This document shows positions 44,913-57,500 of a stretch of 64,000 nucleotides of DNA, piece by piece. Made by a program: the position numbers and the translations under genes. Location: assembly GCF_014839805.1 (NCBI RefSeq), contig NC_051118.1:8052391-8116390 (forward strand), read 5' to 3'. Origin of the DNA: Manduca sexta (lineage: Eukaryota > Arthropoda > Insecta > Lepidoptera > Sphingidae). How positions within the stretch are numbered: position 1 is the stretch's first letter; each line of letters starts with the position of its first letter. The notes beneath the pieces were generated by a model. That model was not told the DNA's origin and did no database searches. It saw nothing but the letters and a program-made list of their open reading frames with translations.

Positions 44913-46408
44913 ATATATTTTCTTCTCTTACCTGCCAGCCCGAGTTTTCTTTGTTAGTTATATAGTAGTTTCCTTTTTTAAATAATTTTTAGCACATAGT
45001 CTTATTTATAAAAATTTCGCAAAACTATGCTTAGAATACAAATTTACTCAATCAGCTGTAAGTCAAAACCTGCCATCTTGCCTCTTAATAAGGTTTAAAC
45101 TAGGAAACCGGTAATGTATTTGACAGCTATTTAAGCATTTTTTGTACCAGCATATGCTAAGCTGGGGATTTAAGTATTTTGTTTTTGTAATTATTATGTA
45201 ATTTTAATTGTTACAAATAAATATTTTCTTTCTTTCTTTCAATACTTAATCACCTCTTTACGCTAAAACAAGTTTATAAGTAAGACGGTTAATAGCTGTA
45301 TATCGCCATTATGTGAGTAACTTTAATGATAAGAGCCTTACCTCTAATAAGACCAACTATGTTCACCTACGCCTTTAATAAATTACTTTATTTTATTAAT
45401 TTAAAGAAAAAATCCGACAAGTTCGAGTTGGACTTGCGCATCGAGGTTTCCGAACAAACTAGCTATTATTGTTAATTAAGTTCATATTTACGGTTTTTTT
45501 CTGTTACATGTGTTGTAAGGTCGTGAATCTTGATTTTAGGCCGACGGGTACCCTATAGATTTTGATTTCCTTGTGTAGTCGTCTTGCTGGCTACGGCCCC
45601 TACTAGTACTATACCCAAATAGGCCGGGCTATACAAATGTCTAAAGAGACTACTACTTCAAAAAATATCTTTCGTACAACTCCAATTAAGTAAAATCCTA
45701 GAAATTACAATTTCCCAAAATGTGTACACATAAATCAAAAAATATTAATATAACATTTTGAATAACACAAAGGCATGAAATATGCCCCCGCAGCATCGCG
45801 CGCGGGAAAAAGCGGTCGGGTATCAAGTAACTCGATTTATAGCTCGCCTGATTGTATGGCGCAGCTGTTCGAACGAGACAGTAACTGGGGACAGTAACTA
45901 CACCACTGAATGAGACAATTTTTTTTAACTTGGTCATATCTTTGTTAGTCTGGCAGGGCCGGCTTATACAAATACACCGGTCTACGGGTGAGTGCTTTAG
46001 GCACTACGAGCCCTTAAGTGACCATGCTGACGGCGACCCTCTAAACGGTCACGGTCTCGGCTCGAGACGGCCACTGAGAGAGGATGAGACATGAACAATT
46101 ATAGGTAACGCGAGACGTGCGCAAGCGACTAACAGTCTACCTTGTTTACAGCGGCACGCGGGCCGGAATTATCAAAAGGGTCGGGCGGACGGGGGACGCG
46201 GCGAGGCCCTCGACGGCGAAGACGGAGCAGCGGTCGTGTGGAGTGTCTGAGCTTTTTGAGCTGCTCGTGCTTGAGGCGGATTGCCAGAGTTATATCGTCC
46301 TCTTGGTCAGTAAAAATAGAACGCGGCCTTCTCAATTTCGCGCGGTCGAAAGGTGACGAATAAGACAGTGGTATAAACATAGGCGTACTAGTATGGGCCG
46401 ATTAGATC
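44913..46408. other. Intergenic DNA with repeat tails
   Basis: 45150-45240 is a repeat tail with AAATAAATATT and (TTTC)n. 45945-46100 repeats 35521-35690. 46140-46370 is GC-rich and open in several frames on both strands, with no motif. Confidence 0.45.
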
Positions 46409-46688
46409 TACGAGTAATATGTAAATATATAAAAATGAATCCCTATTTCCCTTGGTCACGCCATCACGCGTGAACGGCTGGACCGATTTCACTATTTTCT
46501 TTTTTGTTGTGTTTGTTATTGTCAGGAGAAGGTTCTTATGAAAGAAAAAATTCAAAAAATTGCGCGAACAATTTGAAATTTCAAGAAAACTTAACGAACA
46601 TATTAATTTTATATAACTGTCAGCGATTGACAGAAGGCGCGCTCCGAATTCATAGTTAAGACAGGACAACGTCTGTCGGGTCAACTAG
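46409..46688 (+). mobile_element. Non-autonomous Helitron, second copy
   Basis: Same family as 10949-11231: 'CCCTATTTCCCTTGGTCACG', 'GGACCGATTTCACTATTTTC', 'ATATAACTGTCAGCGATTGAC' and the end 'GTCGGGTCAACTAG' before T46689. The 5' terminus is uncertain (46409 or about 46424). Confidence 0.7.
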
Positions 46689-47402
46689 TTTTCAATAAAA
46701 ATTGTTTTAATAATATTTTTATGCTGTTTAAAATTGTTTAAAGAAAATGAGAATTTTTCGATTCCAAAAATAGTCATCTTTATATCATTCAAAAATTTGC
46801 CGTAAGCAAAAAGCACAAACATTTCTCCGTCCTTAAGGATACAGAACATTAGAATATTGGGGAGAAATAATTCCAATCCTTTTTTAAAAGGTTAATAGGT
46901 TTATACCGGTTTTGAAATATTCATATTTTACTCCAAACTCAAATCAGGCCGTATTGAAGTGCCCTTAACTGCCTTCTATTGTAGGTGAATATAAATCGGG
47001 TCGTGCTTAGTGATTTTGTTTTTTTGTACTCACTGTTAGCTCTTTGCCTGGTAATTAGGGAAAAGATCGCTCTCTACTATATTTTAGTGCTGAAACCGGT
47101 GAAATATGCGCGTTTTACATCTTTGTCTACTTCTCCATCAGAAAAAAAATCGTTTGTATGTAAAAATACTCAAATCTACAAATATCTTCTTAGTATTTAA
47201 AATAAAGTATCTAAAATATTAAACGCAGCACAAATTCTTTAGGAACCTGTCTAGACCTTTTCAACGACGAAAGCGAGAGTAAGAATCTGGTAATACATTT
47301 TAGTTCTGTTTTTAATTTAGGTGATTCGGTAAGGGATGTTGTCGTTTCGAATGGGAATTTCATGAATATCGTACAAGGGTATATAAAGAAATCTATACAA
47401 TG
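46689..47402. other. Intergenic AT-rich DNA, nothing recognised
   Basis: Open frames of 63-71 codons are A/T-driven; none recognised. Confidence 0.4.
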
Positions 47403-47655
47403 TGTTTTTATTGCTTTGAATGACGAGACGAGCTTGCCGTTTGCCTGATGGTAAGTGATACGATCGTCTATAACCAGTAGAAACACTATCCAACACCTTG
47501 AATTATAAAGTAATGTTTGATATTCCACTGCGCTCATCATCCTGAGACATGAGATGTTAAGTCTTATTATGTCCAGTAGTTACACTGGATACAATGTCCT
47601 TCAAACCGGAACACAACAGTGACTACACACTGTTGCTTGGCGGCAGAAATAGACA
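47403..47655 (-). repeat. Family C dispersed repeat, copy 10
   Basis: 'GACGAGACGAGCTTGCCGTT', 'GAGATGTTAAGTCTTATTATG' and 'CACTGTTGCTTGGCGGCAGA'; the first part of the element is cut off near 47655. Confidence 0.8.
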
Positions 47656-47910
47656 AATACATTTATTACATCTACAATGTAATATCCACGAAATCATTGC
47701 TTTCAATAATTACGTCAATACTATATAAGGCTCCTCGCGAGGAGATAGAAAACATTCTTTGTGATACTTCCATATCGATATGATTTTGAGATCTTCAAAA
47801 AAATAATACATCTTCATGTTATAGTTGCTAACTCCAATGTGAAAGCATCTAAATTCTACGAGCATGTCTTTATTAATATAAAGCCAATCAATATAATCAT
47901 CAATTGATTA

Positions 47911-48171
47911 CACACACAACATCACGCATTTATCCCCAAAGGTTTATGCAGAGGCGCAACTAGGGCACCCACTTTTCGCCAATTGTGTTCCGTCCCATGA
48001 TATAATAGGGGGCGAGCCTATCGCCATATCAGGCACAAATTCCAGACTCCGGGCTGATACTGAGCAGAAAACCCAAATACCACTTTGGTCCTTTGCCCGA
48101 CCCGGGATTCGATCCCAGGACATCAGAGCGCTGCAGTACCGCACATAATAACTACGCCACCGAGGAAGTCA
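47911..48171 (-). mobile_element. SINE family A just upstream of the transporter gene
   Basis: Minus-strand full body from 'GACTTCCTCGGTGGCGTAGTT', B-box 'GGGATCGAATCCCGG', to 'ATCACGCATTTATCCCC'. Flanks TCAATTGATTAC and TCAATGGGTTAC may be its duplication. It lies 330 bp before the exon 1 ATG, so it may sit in or near the promoter. Confidence 0.8.
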
Positions 48172-48434
48172 ATGGGTTACCTAAATGATTATTAACGATC
48201 GACTCCATTCCTCAACTCGCCAGAATGCTAGACTAACTCCAACCAATTATCTAAACGCAAACGCTCCACAACTCATTCGTACAATCATTCAGAAGACATC
48301 ACGCATTGTCAGTACTACTACTTCCACACACGTTGTAAAACTAAAGATAAAGTTAATACCAACTGTAACAACAATAATTAAAGTTGAAAATCAAATGGAA
48401 GTGGAAGATCTATCCAGTCATATAGATAAGACAG

Positions 48435-48500
48435 TATATAAATGTTAGTTGAATGTAAAAGTATCATAAAGTGGAAGGTGCGAGACGATTGTGATTTAAT
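48435..48500 (+). promoter_or_regulatory. Candidate TATA promoter and leader of the transporter gene
   Basis: TATATAAA at 48435-48442 lies 31 nt before the A of an initiator-like TATCATAA (48463-48470), standard spacing. This leaves a leader of about 35 nt to the ATG at 48501. An 87-codon frame at 48185-48448 would then be upstream of the transcript. Inference from motifs and spacing. Confidence 0.4.
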
Positions 48501-51500
48501 ATGGTGTACACGATATCTGGTGAAGTGAATGAGGATAAAGGAACTCTTTGGAGGGAATTGCTTGTTGCTTTCGTTGGTGAGTTAAAATACACCTTAAAGT
48601 GATGTAATTTCAATTTAACATTGTGTTGAAAGGTACTAATTCTGGAGGGAATTGATTGTTGCTTTCGCTGGTGAGTTAATATACACTTTAAAGTGATGTA
48701 ACAAGATACAATTTAACATCCTTAGGAAGATTCTAATTGTAGGATTGAATTAAAAATTTAATTAAAATTTGAATTTGATATTTATGTTATTCATAATTAT
48801 AAATATTCAAAACTTTGTGATGATGTTTGGATTTATATTAGCAGTAAAGAAATAATCCAGTAAAGAATTATGAATGTCATTTATCATTGAAACATATTCC
48901 AAGCCTTGAAGTGATGCACCATATAGGTTATATTTTATACTGAAAAAGTGCACAGAGGGTGGGTGCATAAGAGATTAGCCACGTATAATAGCAGCTACTA
49001 TTATTCGTGGTAAATGAAATGAATATAATGAAACGAAAATCTATAGGTGACTTGTATAATATATTAATATTGTGTATTAGGAATTTTTCGTTTATTTTCG
49101 CACTACTGAACACTGGCTTCCGGAGTAATAAAAAAATGTGTTCTTTCTATCCACCTAGTTGATTATTACGAAGCGTCTACCTACAGCAAGGATTCAAGAA
49201 ATTCTTATAGAAAATCTGGTATTTGATACAAACATCTAAAATACATAATTTTATGCGTGTCAGGACATGAAAATACGCAAGACAATAACAATATTTGGCA
49301 TACGCAATAAGGTTACAAACTAAAATACATTAATAGAGGTAATACGACATCTATAAAACTATATTCGTGGCCATAAAATCTATTAGTAAAATAATGTGTT
49401 AAAAATGGCGCGTAATTTTTAAAATAACGTTACTCAGATATTGTTGTCTTTTAGTATCTAGTAATGTAAAGTTGTATATCGGGAAGCCTTGAATTTGATT
49501 TCGAGGTCGGACAATATTTTGTGATAGTTTTACAATACGTTTTCTTTGGAACTGGAAGACCAAGATCAATGTTCCGTTTCGGGAATTTTCGTCAAAAAAG
49601 TAACGTTGTTAATAACACTTCATTTGTTTAAAAAATCCATAGCCCTTAATACCAGAGTGACGTAATCTGATAGATATATATTGAGACCAATAATGGATTT
49701 ACATTTTGTTTAGATTTACTTTAAAGACTTAAAACGGATCTGAACAGACAAAATAAAATCATAGCGCAAATCCATCTCAATTACTGAATAAACGTAGGTA
49801 GAAATATAAGTAATCAAGCAAAATAAATATATTTGTGGAAAATATTTTTTTTTCAGTCGTGTGGAAATATCAAATGCAACTTTATTAATAAATACATATA
49901 CTCAAATAAACAAGTACTAGATAATACAATTCCGATTGAAGAGCTCTTCAGTTCGTATCAACAGTAATTTATATCAGAGATTCCATTGATACTTTAATTC
50001 ATCAATTCTTGATTCATGTCTATGCTGAATGCAATAAAAATGTTTTTTTTATCCGGTAAAATCTGTGCCATTTATAAAGTCCAACAGAGGGCTTAGAAAA
50101 ATAGCCTATATATTTACCCAGAAGATTGTCTATCTCCGAGCCTTTCATCAAAATCCCTTAAGCGAAAACGGCATTTACTTCCACCAAACATTTCCACAAA
50201 CTTCGCATTCAACAATCATAACTCACACAAAAATTTTACCACGTTTAAAAACTTGACTATGTACGATTCAACTTCTGTTTGTTCTGAGATCGTCGTGGAT
50301 AAGTTATCTCAAAGAATTGTTACTTCATTAGCTTTGAATCACACGGTTTATCTTTCATAGTTTATTTTGCTATTTTAAGACGCAGTTTGAAATTCTGATA
50401 TAGATGTCGTTGCTACTGATGATGGACGGTCGTCCCACTCACCATCAGGCAAATGACACCCTCCTCTTATAATTCAATAGGGTAGTTTCCTATGTTTGAT
50501 TTCGTTTATTACTTTGTATGTAACAGATAATATAAAAAGAAATTCTTATGTGAAATCAGCATCAAAATTGGTTGAAAACTAAAGCACTTATTCATATTTG
50601 AAATATTGTTGTGAGTAAAAATTGCGGCGGGGTTATCGCGCTGTCCTTTTCTCACTCAGGCAGTGTTATGGCCGGTGGCACTGGGTGACGTCACATTTTA
50701 ATAATACTGTAATTTGACAGCTTCCCTTTCCACTAAATTTGAAAGTTTTATTACTTATTTATTGTGTGGATTTTGAAAATTCTTTATCCGATAGATTTAG
50801 GATGAAAAACATTTTTGATAAATTTATTTTATAAAAAGTCGTCAACAACCCTATTGTATTATAAAGGCTTGGAAAAGTGAAATGCGCGTTAGCCTAACTG
50901 AAAATGATACCGTCTGCCAAAACGATAATTCTCAAATTTAAAACCTAAAGCACATACCTCTAACTTTTCGAATTACGTGTATATTCTTTATCAATTATCG
51001 GCGTGCCCAAAAATGCGGGTCCACAATTCATGATTGGGGGATCATGAAAATTTTAAAAATTCCTCTACTACGGAGACGGATTTGGCCTTAGTCCACGCTG
51101 GCCTAGTGCGAATTGGTAGACTTCACACATCCTCAAAGTTCCTATTGAGAACTTCTCAGGTATGCAGGTTGCCTCACGATGTTTTCCTTCACCGTTAAAG
51201 CAAGCGATAATTCACAACGAATACACACATAAATTTAGAAAAGTCAGAGTCGTGTGCCTTGGGATTCGAACCTGCGGACAGACGTCTCGGCAGTCCTTTC
51301 CACACCCAACAAGGGTATCACTGTTCGTCATATTTTTAAATATTTATAAATAAACATATCTGTTGGGGACTGTATTAAAACTTCCACGGATTTGTTCACT
51401 GGTTTATTTCGAATCTGCTTATCTCGTACCAATTTTCTTATTCTGCCTCGAACTACAAACTACGCATACAATCGCCCGACTTATATACTAGTTTAGGAGG

Positions 51501-54500
51501 CACTATAACGCACGGGTGTGCCTCCTACGCACTTTTCGGCCATTGGCCCGCCGTTTTTCCCTCGTTGGCGCGTCCGTCGCTCTGATTGGCCGTAGGGTTC
51601 TGGTGGGCGGGGCGTCGTTCCACGATGCGCCGGCGCCGGGTCCCTCGTCGAGCGCGTGCAGTGCGCGCCTCAGTCGCGCGGCGACCGCCGTCCCGCGACG
51701 TTGCTCCTCTGGATGCGGCGTTGACGGGTCGCTCGCTGAGCGTGCGGCGCGCGGGCTTCAGTCCCGCTGCGTCCGCCGTCCCGTAACGTCGCTCCTTAGG
51801 CAGCGTCGTCGACGGGCCTCAGTGTCACGGCGGCCGCGAAGTCGTCGTGTCGCTAACATCCTCCCCCCGGCGTAGCTCGCGCAGCCTCCTCCTCCGGGTG
51901 CAGCACGACGATCTTCGTCACCGGGCGTCGAAATACGCCGCTCTTTGTCTTGACTTCAGCGACTCGTATGGCTCCGTCGTGTCCCTCGAACGTGCGCTGG
52001 ACGATCCCCAGCGGCCACACGTTCCTCGGCAGCTGTTGGTCGGCGATGGCGACCACGTCGTTCACGCGCAGCGGACGAACTCTTCTTGTTGACTCGCCGC
52101 GGGGTACCAGGGTCGGTAGGTACTCCGCTATCCACCGGCGCCAGAAGTTGTCCGCCAACGCCTGCGCCGCTCGCCATGCCCGTCGATCGACGTCTTCACA
52201 GGGTCCGATTGTGGGAAGGCCCGATGATGAGCCCAACAAAAGTGATTGGGCGTGAGCGCCTCCGGGTCCCTCGGGTCGACGCTCACGTGGGTCAGTGGTC
52301 TTGAGTTGACTGAATGTTCGGCTTCAGCCAACAACGTCCGTAGGGTTTCTTCGGACGGCGCCTTTTCCTTTAGGGTGACGGTTAGTGCGGTTTTGACTGA
52401 TCGCACCAACCGTTCCCACGCACCTCCCTGGTTGGGTGCGCCCGGAGGGATGAAGCGCCACTCCATCCGATGCAGCAGCCCGACGTTGCGTAGCTCGGGT
52501 TGCCACTCCTTGTAGGCCGCTCGTAGTTCTTCATCCGCTCCCCTGAAGTTTGTGGCGTTGTCGGAATACATTATTTTCGGCCATCCTCTTCTTGCTGCCA
52601 TCCTGCGCAACGCCATGATGGCCGAATCCGTTGACAGGGATGCGGCGAGCTCCAGATGTATGGCGCGTGTCGTTAGACAGGTGAACAGCGCGCCCCAACG
52701 CTTCTCTCGCCGGCGTCCGATCTTCACTATCATCGGCCCGAAGTAGTCCACTCCGCAGTTGGAGAAGGGCCGATGATACGGGTCCAAGCGGGCACGGGGT
52801 AGATCTCCCGTGGCCGGTGGCTGCGGCTTCGTGCGTCGCACCTTACACAGTGCGCAGTCTCGTTCCACGGTGCGCACGGTGGGCCTCAGGTGTATTATCC
52901 AATATTTTTGCCGCAGGTCGTTGGTCACGCGCTCCCTATTTGCGTGACCTGCGGCACAGTGTTCTTACAGCACGATGAGCTTCGTGACGGGGTGTCGGCC
53001 GTCCAAGATGACCGGTCGTTTGGCGTCATCCGGGACTGTGGCTGCTCCGATGCGTCCCCGGACTCGCAGCACGCCATCTTCTAACACCGGGTCCAGCTTG
53101 AATAGCCGACTCGTCCTTTGTACCGGCTGGGAAGACTTCAATCGTTGCAGCTCTTCCCCGAAGCTCTCCCTTTGCGCCTGTTGCATTAATAACAGCTCCG
53201 CCCGCTTCAGGTGTCCCACTTCCAGGTGTGGTGTCTTGCGTCGCGCGATGTCCGCGAACGCCAAGACTCTCGCCGTGGCTCGCACCAATGTTTCATACTT
53301 GGAGAAGCGGGTCGGGTCGGGCAGCCAGCGTTCCTTTCCGGGCTCTCTGTGATGTGCAGGACCTCTGCTTCGTCGTCCTGACTTCCGTCTCTCGTGGGCC
53401 ATGATTGTTCGGGCTCGAGGAGGAAATCAGGTCCCCGGAACCACCGGCTGTCTTCACTCACGGCGTCGCTCCGAAGTCGAGTGGCTTCATCGGCGACGTT
53501 GTGTGTCGTGGGTAGCCATCGCCACTCACTTTTGTCGGTGAGCTCGGCGATCTCCCGCAGACGATGCGCGACGAAGGGTGTGTACCGTCGCTCGTCGTTC
53601 CGGATCCAGTGGATGACTGTTGTGGAGTCAGTCCAATATATAGTTCTCTGCGCCACGATGCGATGCTCCTTCTTCACTGCGTCAGCGAGGCGCGCCCCGA
53701 TTACCGCCGCTTGCAGCTCGAGGCGGGGTATCGTTTGCGTCCGTCGCGGTGCCACCTTCGCCTTGGCGGCCACCAAAGAGAGTGTAACGTTCTCTTGGCC
53801 GACCATCCGCCAATACGCCACCGCTGCGTAGGCCTGCTCGCTGGCGTCGCACATAACGTGGAGCTCGATGCGTCGCTCGTGGCTCGTCGGTCCATAATGT
53901 CGGGGAATGCGCAGCTGACCGATCGCCGACAGTTGCGATAACCACGTCGCAAACAGCTTGCCGTCTTCCTCTGGCACCCGTTCGTCCCACGACATCTTTA
54001 AGCGCCATAAGTTCTGAAGGATGATCTTGGCGCGAATGGTGTACACGCTGAGAAGTCCCAGTGGATCGTAGATCGACATGACTGTACTGAGGGCTTCTCT
54101 CTTGGTGGGCGTGCGCACTTGCGATTTTACTTCTTTCGGGACTCGGCTCATTGCTGTGTTGAATCCCAGCTCGTCTCGCTCCGGGTCCCACCGCAGTCCC
54201 AAGATCTTGCTGTGTTGATGTTCTCCCCCCAGTTGCGTGGGCTGATTCGAGCGCAACTCTGGGGCACGTCGCGAAGCACACTCTCGTCGTTCGAGTTCCA
54301 ACCGCGCAGAGTGAATCCCGCCGCCGCGTGCACCGTCTTCATTTCCTCTATGGCTTCGTGCGCTTCTCCGGGTGTATCGTAGCTGGCCACCAAGTCGTCC
54401 ATATAGTGATATTTGGTGATGGCCTCCGCTGCTCTGGGATACAGCTGCGCATGCACGTTGGCGTTGTGATTCCTTACGAAGTGCGCCATGAATGGTGAAC

Positions 54501-57500
54501 TCGCTGCACCGAAGATCATGCTGGTCATCTTAAATCGCTGCGGCGGGTTGGTTCGGTCGTTACCGCGCCACAGAAATTGCTGCGCTGACTGATCTTCGGC
54601 ACGGATCTTGATTCGCAGGAACATTTCTTGTATGTCCGCTGTGACTGCTACAGCGCTCTCCCGGAACCGAAACATTATTCCGGGCAGAGACATCAACATG
54701 TCAGGGCCTTCCAGTAAGTGGTCGTTCAGACTCACCCCGTGACTTGTCGCCGCTGCGTCGAACACCAACCTCTGCTTGCCAGGCTTGTTCGGGTTCTGCA
54801 CCGCGAAGTGAGGGAGGTACCAACAGACGGGGCTCGATGATTCTGACCCGTCGCACCTCACTGCGTATCCTTTTTCTATAAGGTTATTCACCTGTGCAGT
54901 ATATTCGCGGGCAAATTCAGGCGAGGCGTCCATCTTGTGCTCGATTTGTCGCAGGCGTCGAAGTGCCGCGTTGTAGCTCGGCGGCATGGCGGTGTTATCT
55001 TGTCGCCACGGCAAGCCGACTTCGTACCCGCAGTCTATCTTCCTTATAGACGTCTTCAATGTGGCGATGGCTCGTCGATCTGCGTCACTCACTCTTGGTT
55101 CTGGTGTGACGCCGAGCGCTTCTATTTTGAAGTGATCTTCCACGAGGTTATGCAGTCCGTCGTGCTCCCGCTCGTATATATGAAGCACGTTTTCTTTCTT
55201 TGTTATGACGCTACGTGGTAACGTACCGTGCACCACCAGCCGAGTAGCGTCCTTGATGCAGCCGGTTCGTTGCGGCCGCCAACTCGCAGTTCTCGCGACA
55301 CAATGTGCTCCCAATGATCCGCGCCCAATAAGATGCCTGGGCGCGCTCGTTCATAGCACAATTCTTCCGGCAGGTCCCTTAAATGCTTCAACTTCATAAG
55401 CACTGCCGGAATGGTCTGTTGGTGCAGTTTCAGGTGCTTTATTGTTCTTGCTCGTATTGAGTGTGGCTCGTCTTCTGTCACACCTCTAATTCGCACCGTC
55501 ACCAACTTGCTGGCTTTTTCCTTTTGAGCCATGTTAACGCCGCTTAGGTGCAGTGCTTGTGTAGGGCCGTCTGCACCTATCTTCTCGGCGAGATCTTCGT
55601 CCATCAATGTCACCGTGGCACCTTCGTCGAGGAGAGCGTGCGTTCTCACCTCCCCCCGTGGACCGGCGACTACGACCGGGCACATCTTCAGAAGCACGGT
55701 GCGTGCGCCGACGTTCGTTTTCGGCGTCACTGACAATACTTGTTCCTTGTCACGTACCTCTGTGTTTTCCGGTTTCTTTTCCGCTTGATGCAGCGATGAG
55801 TGATGCGGACGACGACACTGTTCCACACCGCACAGCTTGGCTTTGCATGTTATGCGCCGATGAGTACTGTTCGCACACTTAAAACACAGCTTCTTTTCTT
55901 TGATCAGGTTCCATCGCTGTTCGACGCTAAGTGCTTTGTACTTAGGGCACTGCGTTAACACATGCGCCTCGCTGCATGCCGGACACTCTTGTTTTTCTTC
56001 TTGTTCAAGTGTGTATACGTTGCTCGCCTTTCTCTTGATCGCGATGGCCGGTCTGAGTTCTCTTTTCGCCGCGCTGCTCGTTCCCGCAGACGGAGCGTAC
56101 GTATATTTCAACGCTCTGTCCGCTTCTCGCATAAGGAAGCGAGACAATACGACGATCTCTGGGTCAGCCGTTCCTTCATTTTCATAGGCGTAATCACACC
56201 ATCGTGATCGTATGTGCGGGCTCAACTTTTCTAACACTTCACGAGTCAAAAGTGGATTATAGAGGTACTCACGGCGATCCATACTCCGCAACACACATAT
56301 AACATTTTGAATCTTGATCGCGAAGTTGTTGAGTTCCGTCGCCGTTGAGCCGGGCTTGGACGTCTTTCTTAACTCGTCCAAGGCACGATCAATAATCACT
56401 TCTGGCCGTCCGAAGCACTGTTCCAATGTGTTCATAATAGTGCTCGGGTCTGTGGCCGTATGCAAAAGTGCGGCCACGACATCACGCGCCTCTCCTTTCA
56501 GCGCGCTTCTTAGTCGCTGAATGTTCTCAGCGGCAGACACGTTGTACAATTTCGTAGTGTCTTGCATGGCGGCTTTAAAAGGAAGCCACTCGTTCACTGC
56601 GCCGGAAAATGTTGGTAAATCTACTTGTCTCACCCGAGGTCTCGCCATTCTTTCGAGTGCGACTGCCAATTTCTCCATGTCGCTCGGGGCTCTCGGAGGC
56701 GTCGATGATCTCGCTCGTGGTAGGTCGAAGCGCAGCGTTCTCGGCTCCTCCCTTGACTCACCGGTCTCTCCTCGAGAGCTAAGTGGATTCTTCCTTAGCC
56801 ATTCATTGACATCTACTTCGGGTTGTTCGCCTTGCACGCTTTCTGCGTCGTCTTGAATGGCGGACACGTCCAAAGCGAGTTTCTTCTTTACAAGCTCGGC
56901 CTCCAATTCGAGCTCTTTTCTCTTGATAGCTGCCATCTTTTCTGCAGCCTCCAGTTCGGCCAAACGCAACCTTGTTGTTACGCTGGCGGTAGATCGAACG
57001 GACTGTGCGGGCGATCTTACACGTGGCTGATCCTTTGCCGTCACCTTTGTCACCGTTTCCGACATAATGCGCGCCGTAGACGTCGAAGGCGTACACATTA
57101 TTCCCACTGACGTGGCTTGCTCGGTCTGAGGTGAGGCAGGCGGCTCTTGTGATATGCGCCTTAGTCTCTCTAGACTTATTTGTCTTTCCTCCCGACGGCA
57201 GTCAGACTCTTGCCGTTCACGGGATCGCCTCTGTTCCTCTACGTCGGCTGCGTCGCCTGGCTTCTCGTCACCACCATCGCGTTCGGTAGACAGCGGTGTT
57301 GGACGTAACCGTATCGCAGAGCGTACGATAAAGACAAACTAGGCTCACACTACACTTCACAGAGCTCACTCACTCCAGTCACGTTATGCACAATCACTAC
57401 ACTTTCGCTCAGTGCCCCGGGCACGAGATTCGCGCTGCGCACAATATCGCTGTGCACAAAGATTCGCGACGGTAACACGCGTACGCTAGGCACGTTCGGT

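Noticed and set aside
46117..46380. Overlapping ORFs on both strands in a GC-rich patch
   Set aside because: Open in three frames at once, as expected from base composition; no motif.
48185..48448. 87-codon ORF before the transporter ATG
   Set aside because: No family motif, ends before a TATA box; probably upstream DNA. Kept only as context.
55203..55314. Programmed ribosomal frameshift between gag-protease and RT
   Set aside because: BEL/Pao elements usually have one long frame, and three further shifts in the same copy make mutation or assembly error more likely.
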